Part shown: positions 16,174-20,709 of the stretch, piece by piece
Layout of the letters: every line of letters starts with the position of its first letter
How positions within the stretch are numbered: the first letter of the stretch is position 1
Origin: Symbiodinium natans
Lineage: Eukaryota; Sar; Dinophyceae; Suessiales; Symbiodiniaceae
Reading direction: 5' to 3'
DNA length: 20,709 nt
NCBI GenBank assembly: GCA_905221605.1
Contig: CAJNDS010002168.1
Coordinates: forward strand, 205,001 to 225,709
The notes under the pieces: model-generated
Seen by the model: only the letters and a program-made list of their open reading frames with translations
Databases searched by the model: none
Told to the model about the DNA's origin: nothing
Translations under genes and position numbers: made by a program

Positions 16174-16287
16174 CTAGGCTGCCCAGTAACCTAGGCTTAA
16201 AAAGGGTGCCCTTTTTTTGCTTTAAGGGGTTTAAAAGGGAACCTAAACCCCCCAAAAAGGGAATAAGGGTACTACTGGGCATCCTAG
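16174..16287 (+). mobile_element. Foldback element, family copy A
   Basis: Ends CTAGGCTGCCCAGTA (16174-16188) and its inverse at 16273-16287 match at 14 of 15 positions. CCTA flanks both ends (16170-16173, 16288-16291), though this could be telomere-unit sequence. Interior landmarks shared with the copy at 18983 are AAGGG-NN-CCCTTTT, TTAAGGGG, ACCTAAACCCC, AAAAAGGG and AAGGGTAC. No coding capacity; an open frame across it is accidental. Confidence 0.6.
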
Positions 16288-16597
16288 CCTAAACCCTAAA
16301 CCCTAAACCCCTGAACCTCTGAACCCCTGAACCCCTAAACCCTAAACCCTAAACCCTAAACCCCTGAACCTCTGAACCCCTGAACCCCTAAACCCCTAAA
16401 CCCTAAACCCCTAAACCCTAAACCCCCTGAACCCCTAAACCCGTAAACCCGAAACCCTCCCTCAGCATTTTCAGCTGGCACACCGCGCCGGGGAGGCATT
16501 GGGCATGTCCTGCACTTGAGAGCTGTAACTAAGGGGGGGCTTTGCAGGGTACACCCTAAAGCCTAAAACCTAAACCCTAAACCCTAAACCCTAAACG
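16287..16597 (-). repeat. CCCTAAA arrays with CCCCTGAA variants
   Basis: 16287-16458 mixes CCCTAAA with 8-mer CCCCTGAA and CCCCTAAA in a duplicated block: the series CCTGAACCTCTGAACCCCTG appears at about 16310 and 16362. A 96-bp unique GC-rich piece (16459-16554) is followed by five more units (16555-16597). Confidence 0.85.
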
Positions 16598-17017
16598 TGC
16601 ACCCCAAGCCAAATCTAGTCGGGCAATGCGTCTCGTGCTACGTGCTGATGCCGTTGCCTATGCCGTTGCCTAGATCCTAACTTCTGAACCCCCGAACCCT
16701 CAGTCCTGAACCGCTCCCCCTTGTACTAACAGTCCTTCATAGGGATTATACCCCCGACTATGATCCCCATTGAGGACTGTTAGTTTTAGGGGGAACATCC
16801 CAACAACAAGCCAAAACCCCTAAACCCGAAAAATCTCCAAACCCGAAGTCCTAAAGCCGAAGATTCCTAAAGCCTAAAAGTCTTAAATCCCAAAACCCCC
16901 ATAAACCCAAAATCCCTGAACCCTGAACCTCAAGGGCCACGTGGCGAACGCAAATCCTAAACCCCCGCGCCCTGTGCGGATTAGAGTGACCCGGGCTGGA
17001 TGCACTTGAACTATTCA
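16598..17017. other. Unique and degenerate C-rich stretch, no gene
   Basis: Unique sequence (16598-16720) includes a short duplication of TGCCGTTGCCTA. It is followed by the foldback at 16725-16784, degenerate CCCTAAA/CCTAAAGCC-like sequence (16800-16935) and a GC-rich piece (16936-17017). No gene or RNA is recognised. Confidence 0.45.
16725..16784. repeat. 60-bp foldback
   Basis: Perfect 12-bp arms ACTAACAGTCCT (16725-16736) and inverse (16773-16784). Nested GGGAT/ATCCC lies inside and C5/G5 runs lie just outside the arms. No coding capacity. It resembles the other small foldbacks here in size, not in sequence. Confidence 0.7.
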
Positions 17018-17310
17018 GGGTTTAGGGTAGGGTTCAGGGTTCAGGGTTTAGGGTTTGGGGTTTAGGGTCCAGGCTTGAGGGTTTGGGGTTTGGGGTTTGG
17101 GGTTCAGAGTTTGGGGTTCAGGGCTTGGGGTTTTGGGCTTGGGTTCACGGGGTTTGGGGTTGGGGTTTAAGGCTTGGGGTTTGGGGTTCAGGGCTGGGGG
17201 TTTTGGGTTTGGGGTTCAATGTTTTGGGCTCAGGCTTGGGGTTCAGAGTTTGGGGTTTAGGGTTCACGCGTTTGGGCCTGGGGTTCAGGGTTTGGAGTTT
17301 GGAGTTTAAA
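17018..17310 (+). repeat. Degenerate TTTGGGG/TTCAGGG array
   Basis: Units vary among TTTAGGG, TTTGGGG, TTCAGGG, TTGGGCTT and others. Frames through it (W/G/L-rich) are artefacts. It flips to C-rich sequence near 17340. Confidence 0.8.
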
Positions 17311-17372
17311 CTTCTACTTGTAGGTTGTGAAGGGCTACGCTAAGCCCTAAACCCCATACCCAGGCCCTAATG

Positions 17373-17817
17373 TTAACCTCATATTTATAAACCCCCTCCG
17401 TAATTCAAGAATTCGGATCCCGGAACTCGATTATAAACCCCCCTCAACAACAAGAAATCCTTTTTTTTTTTTTGGGGGGGGGGGGGGGTGCGTGGGGGCT
17501 TCCATAGAGAATTGCCCTTTCCGAAGCGATTGCCCGCGCCTTGAAATACCTGCCCCCACCGACCCCCCCCCCCCCCACTCAATAAAGGGAAACAAAAATC
17601 AATTGAGAGAGGGGGACGGGGGGGGGGCGCTAATTCGAGGTCAACATTGAACCCTAGGCGTTGAAAAGAGTGCTTTGTAAATCGCTCCTCCAGTGCCCTC
17701 CTGGTAGTTCTGCACAACTCGTCCGTTGGTAGCGCTGAAGACCACGAGGACGAAGATGGCCTGCCACGGCTTCTCTGCTCGAATTCCTCCCATCAATTTC
17801 TTCGCAAGACTTTGCAC
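17373..17817. other. Unique island with T13-G15 tract, no gene
   Basis: Contains T13 then G15 (17461-17488), C14 (17563-17576) and a G10 run (17618-17627). A minus-strand frame at 17385-17717 is open, but K/P/G homopolymers come from the tracts and no domain is visible. 17640-17815 is ordinary sequence. Confidence 0.45.
17475..17576. repeat. Inverted repeat with G14/C14 arms
   Basis: The left arm at 17475-17499 (G14 then TGCGTGGGGGC) matches the inverse of the right arm at 17552-17576 (GCCCCCACCGA then C14) at 23 of 25 positions, spacer 52 nt. It is analogous to the C15/G14 pair at 6754-6828, in the opposite orientation. Confidence 0.75.
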
Positions 17818-18163
17818 CCTAAACTCTGAACCCTAAACCCGAAACCCTAAACCCCTAAACCCCAAACCCCTAAACCCGAAACCCCTAAACCCTAAACCCT
17901 AAACCCCTAAACCCTTAAACCCTCAACCCTGAACCCTTAACCCCAAGTCGTCTCTACCTGCGCAGGTTCGGATGTGGGCCTCGGGGCGTACAAGCCAGAA
18001 CCCTATGACCCCAAGTACCCTGCAACCCCCAAACTCGAAACACACAAGGCTGAGCATGGTCGATGCAAGAAACCGCTGGGTTTAGGGTTCAGGTTTTAGG
18101 GTTTAGGGCTCAGGGTTTAGGGTTCAGGGTGGTTTAGGGTTTAGGGTTTAGGGTTTAGGGCTG
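17818..18163. repeat. Telomere cassette 10: C-array, island, G-array
   Basis: CCCTAAA and CCCCTAAA units (17818-17945), a unique island of about 132 bp (17946-18077), then TTTAGGG-type units (18078-18163). Confidence 0.85.
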
Positions 18164-18406
18164 ATGTTGCAAGAAGCAGCCCATGCTTCAGGCGTGGCAG
18201 GGTCACTTCATCTGCTTGCATGCTGTGGCAGACACCACTCTCTCCGGCAAAGCAAAACACTGACAATTCCTGCCTCACCAAAGTCTGAAAGTGTTGAGCG
18301 TTACTATCTCACAGCGCTTTCCAAGACAATCTCAAGATTGCACAGCCCTTCCGCTACATGCGCAATTGCTTCGTTCTGCAGAATGGGACGACATCCATTT
18401 GCAAAG
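18164..18406. other. Complex island in inward orientation
   Basis: About 243 bp of ordinary-composition sequence between a TTTAGGG array and a CCCTAAA array. A plus frame from an ATG at 18164 is open across it but ends in telomere repeat. A minus frame (about 18300-18405) reads GCRPILQNEAIAHVAEG, which is protein-like. It may be a captured exon fragment. No family was recognised. Confidence 0.3.
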
Positions 18407-18495
18407 GGAACCCTAAACCCTAAACCCTAAACCCTAAACCCTAAACCCTAAACCCTGACCCCTAAACCCAAAATTTTAAACCCTAAACCCAAGCC
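18407..18495 (-). repeat. CCCTAAA array
   Basis: About nine units, decaying at the right. Followed by a 105-bp GC-rich piece (18496-18601) in which CGAGTCGCG occurs twice and GCGAAGC/GCTTCG are inverted. Confidence 0.9.
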
Positions 18496-18601
18496 CGGCC
18501 TGAGGCGAGTCGCGAAGCTCGCCGCGCCGTGCTTCGAGTCGCGGGTCCTGTGCGGCATCCAAGAGGGTTGAAACAACTTTGATGACGACACGCGCCCAAA
18601 G

Positions 18602-18862
18602 TCCTAAACCCTAAACCCAAAACGCCAAACCCTAAACTCTACAGCCTAAACCCTAAACCCTAAACCCTAAACCCTGAAGAGTTCAGCCACACCCCTGAGC
18701 TTCCACTGCCAGTCCTCCACCCCCCGGCACTGGCAGTGGGAGTCGACGGGGGACGAGTGCTGGGATTCTGCCGCCTGTCCTCCACCGAGTCTGCTCCCTT
18801 AGGGTTGAGGGTTTAGGGTTTAGGGTTTGGGGTTTAGGGTTTAGGGTTTAGGGTTTAGGGCT
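18602..18862. repeat. Telomere cassette 11: C-array, island, G-array
   Basis: CCCTAAA units (18602-18676), an island of about 121 bp (18678-18798) containing a perfect 11-bp inverted repeat CCACTGCCAGT (18703-18713, inverse 18729-18739) and a GTCCTCCACC direct repeat (18712, 18777), then TTTAGGG units (18799-18862). Confidence 0.85.
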
Positions 18863-18982
18863 TGAGAATTTTTATAGGGTTGAGAGTTTTCGGCCTTTGG
18901 GGTGAGGGTTTGGAGACGCTTTGTTTGATGTTTTAAGCGTCCTGAACCTTTAGGACTTAGGTTCGGAGTTTGGGGCTTCTTC

Positions 18983-19087
18983 GTAGCCCAGCAACCATAT
19001 TATCATAAGGGCACCCTTTTGTGGGGTTGGTTACTTTTATAAGGGGACCTTAAACCCCAAAAAGGGAAAAGGGTACGCCTGGGCTAC
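18983..19087 (+). mobile_element. Foldback element, family copy B
   Basis: Ends GTAGCCCAG (18983-18991) and its perfect inverse (19079-19087). The interior aligns with copy A in order: AAGGGCACCCTTTT, TATAAGGGGACC, TTAAACCCC, AAAAAGGG, AAAAGGGTAC, then GGGC. It lacks about 11 nt present in A after AAGGGG. No clear target duplication. Non-coding. Confidence 0.6.
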
Positions 19088-19093
19088 CATGGC

Positions 19094-19497
19094 TTAAGGG
19101 TTTAGGAGTTTAGGGTTTAGGGTTTAGGGTTTAGGGTTTAGGGTTTAGGGTTTAGGGTTTAGGGTTTAGAGTTTAGAGTTTGGGGTCTGAGGTAGGGCTT
19201 GGGGCTTGGGGTTCAGAGATTGGGGCCGAAGCTTTGATGACAGCTTTGTTTTAAGGTTGAGGATTCGAAGCGCCGTAGACACCAGCGGTTTAGGTTTAGG
19301 GTTTAGGGTTTAGGGTTTAGGGTTTAGGGTTTAGGGTTTAGGGTTTAGGGTTTAGGGTTTAGGGTTTAGGGTTTAGGGTTTAGGGTTTAGGGTTTAGGGT
19401 TTAGGGTTCAGGGTTTGGGGTTTGGGGTTTTGGGGTTTTGGGGTTTTGGGGTTTTGGGGTTTTGGGGTTTAGGGTCTAGGGCCTAGGATTTAGGGTC
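19094..19497 (+). repeat. TTTAGGG arrays ending in TTTTGGGG block
   Basis: G-array 19094-19190; unique piece of about 98 bp; G-array 19289-19410 with about 17 perfect units; then TTTGGGG and five TTTTGGGG 8-mers (about 19428-19467) before returning to TTTAGGG variants. TTTTGGGG is the hypotrich-ciliate telomere unit; here it looks like a locally amplified variant. Confidence 0.9.
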
Positions 19498-19544
19498 CTG
19501 TGAAATAAGCCAGGCAGGCCCGACCAATTCTATGCACACCCCCG

Positions 19545-19746
19545 AAACCCCCACCATTCCTATGCCCTCTTCACCCACTAAGACCCAAAGCCCAAAAGAC
19601 CTCAACCCTAAAGCCCCTAAACACTATGCCCTAAGCCACAACCCCGAAACCCCCCAATCCCTAAACCCCAAACCCCCAAACCCCAAACCCCAAACCCCAA
19701 ACCCCAAACCCCAAACCCCAAACCCCAAACCCTAAACCCTAAACCA
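19545..19746 (-). repeat. CCCCAAA and CCCTAAA C-rich array
   Basis: Degenerate C-rich sequence resolves into about nine CCCCAAA 7-mers (19668-19730), then CCCTAAA (to 19746). The CCCCAAA block is a variant sub-array like those at 10423-10643. An 80-bp unique piece follows (19747-19826). Confidence 0.85.
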
Positions 19747-19826
19747 ACACCCAAACTTCGTGAGGCACCTTCACTTCATGGCCGAAGGCTCGCAAGGCTG
19801 CTTTGAGGAGCCTTGGTGGCCCAAAG

Positions 19827-20210
19827 CCTAAACCCTAAACCCTAAACCCTAAACCCTAAACCCTAAACCCTAAACCCTAAACCCTGAACCCTGAACCCTA
19901 AACCCTAAACCCTATACACAAACAAGGGCAATGGGGCACCCATAGGCTGGCAAGGAGCGTTTCTGCGGCACGGAGGGATCAGGATGTTCGAGGAGTCGCC
20001 ACCCTCGCCCGACGTCACACGACCTGCGGAGGGCGAAGGGGGTAGGGGGGGTTTAGGGTTTAGGGTTTGGGGTTTAGGGTTTGGGGTTTAGGGTTTAGGG
20101 TTTAGGGTTTAGGGTTCGGGGTTTAGGGTTTAGGATTTAGGGTTAGCGTTGAGGGTTTCGGTTTTGGGTTCAGTGCTTAGGGTTCAGGCTTTAGGGTTTT
20201 GGGGCTTGGG
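19827..20210. repeat. Telomere cassette 12: C-array, island, G-array
   Basis: About 12 CCCTAAA/CCCTGAA units (19827-19914), a GC-rich unique island of about 133 bp (19917-20049), then TTTAGGG and TTTGGGG units decaying by 20210. Confidence 0.85.
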
Positions 20211-20252
20211 GGCCTAAAGCCCCGAAGCCCTGTGTCGATGTTCGAGCGAAGA

Positions 20253-20346
20253 GTAGCCTAGGATTTAACAAGGGTACTCGTTTTGACTTAACAGGGGTAA
20301 CGGAACCTAAGCTCTAAGAAAAGGAAATAAGGGCCTGCTCTGGGCA
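20253..20346 (+). mobile_element. Foldback element, diverged family copy C
   Basis: Aligns with copies A and B: GTAGCC at the left, AACAAGGGTACTCGTTTT, TTAACAGGGG, GGAACCTAA, AGAAAAGGAAATAAGGG, then TGGGC at the right. The end inversion is weak (GTAGCC against a GCCCA-type end). Lies between a G-array and a short C-array. Confidence 0.45.
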
Positions 20347-20349
20347 CCC

Positions 20350-20709
20350 CAAACCCTAAACCCTGAGCCCTGAACCCTCAAATGGGGCTGAATAGAAGGG
20401 AACGGGTTTAGGGTTTAGGGATTTAGGGTTTTGGGTTAGGGTTTAGGGCTTAGGGTTTAGGGTTTAGGGTTTAGGGTTTAGGGTAGAACCAAAAGGTGGG
20501 TACTCTTCTCCCAGACGTGATGCCGCTTTCAAGGACATCTCATCCCAGGGTCCGTCCCCTTAAAAGGGACCCATTAGAAAAAAACAAAAAAACCAAACTC
20601 CGAAACCCCAAACCCCCAAACCCCAAACCCTAAACCCTAAACCCTAAGCCCTAAGCCCTAAGCCCTAAGAAGCGACCTCGATCCGGCGTCCGGAGTGCGC
20701 CCCGATCTC
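20350..20709. repeat. Short alternating telomere-like arrays to the edge
   Basis: C-rich units (20350-20380), 25 bp of unique sequence, TTTAGGG units (20404-20484), a unique stretch of about 115 bp (20485-20600) with a CCCCTTAAAAGGG-type palindrome and an A-rich run, then CCCCAAA, CCCTAAA and CCCTAAG units (20600-20670). The last 39 bp are GC-rich unique sequence that may begin another island beyond the window. Confidence 0.8.

Noticed and set aside
16016-16282. Minus-strand 88-codon frame
   Set aside because: It overlaps foldback element A and telomere repeat; composition reflects GGG/CCC words.
17083-17343. G/W/L-rich plus frames
   Set aside because: Produced by degenerate TTTGGGG/TTCAGGG repeats.
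17385-17717. Minus-strand 110-codon frame
   Set aside because: Lysine, proline and glycine runs come from T13/G15 and C14 tracts; no start context or domain.

Overview
This window looks like nuclear DNA from a dinoflagellate, most likely Symbiodiniaceae (inference, about 0.7). Four things support that: (i) very abundant TTTAGGG/CCCTAAA repeats, the plant/dinoflagellate telomere unit; (ii) long TTG/TTTG satellite arrays; (iii) minus-strand tandem 39-residue RCC1-like repeats of the HTCAV-DGQLVCFG-GQCDVPA type, which I recall as very common in Symbiodiniaceae gene models; (iv) very low gene density. No spliced-leader relic, tRNA, rRNA, CRISPR array or bacterial-type operon was found. The 100-N run at 5610-5709 shows this is a scaffold from a draft assembly.

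Layout. 1-1470, 2371-3266 and 5710-6385 are G+T satellites built from TTG and TTTG modules, always with the G+T strand on top. Between them, 1471-2370 and 3267-5609 are complex sequence without a convincing complete gene. They hold a possible minus-strand membrane-segment exon (2084-2137), a cluster of four 29-bp hairpin elements arranged as two equally spaced pairs (4381-4553), and a degenerate tandem duplication (5278-5500). From about 6495 to the right edge the window is a mosaic of interstitial telomere-like arrays that switch strand repeatedly. Between the arrays lie short GC-rich islands, foldback elements and one 1.4-kb gene island.

The only clear protein-coding signal is in that island (about 7830-9260, minus strand): one open run of four perfect-register 39-aa RCC1-like repeats (8433-8900), followed downstream by a second RCC1-like run broken by several small deletions (7897-8320). 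The two may be exons of one gene, with the second decayed.

The most unusual content is structural: (a) a recurring cassette of CCCTAAA array, roughly 60-133 bp unique island, TTTAGGG array, which is the orientation of a DNA fragment capped by telomeres at both ends; (b) head-to-head TTTAGGG/CCCTAAA junctions like telomere fusions; (c) a 230-bp terminal-inverted-repeat element with TA flanks, filled with seven 25-bp tandem repeats (12079-12312); (d) a small foldback family with four diverged, same-orientation copies (10658, 16174, 18983, 20253); (e) a telomeric array flanked by a direct repeat (11812-11968). Together these suggest a region built by repeated end-joining of telomere-bearing short DNAs plus small non-autonomous elements. 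Assembly error in such repeats must be excluded first.
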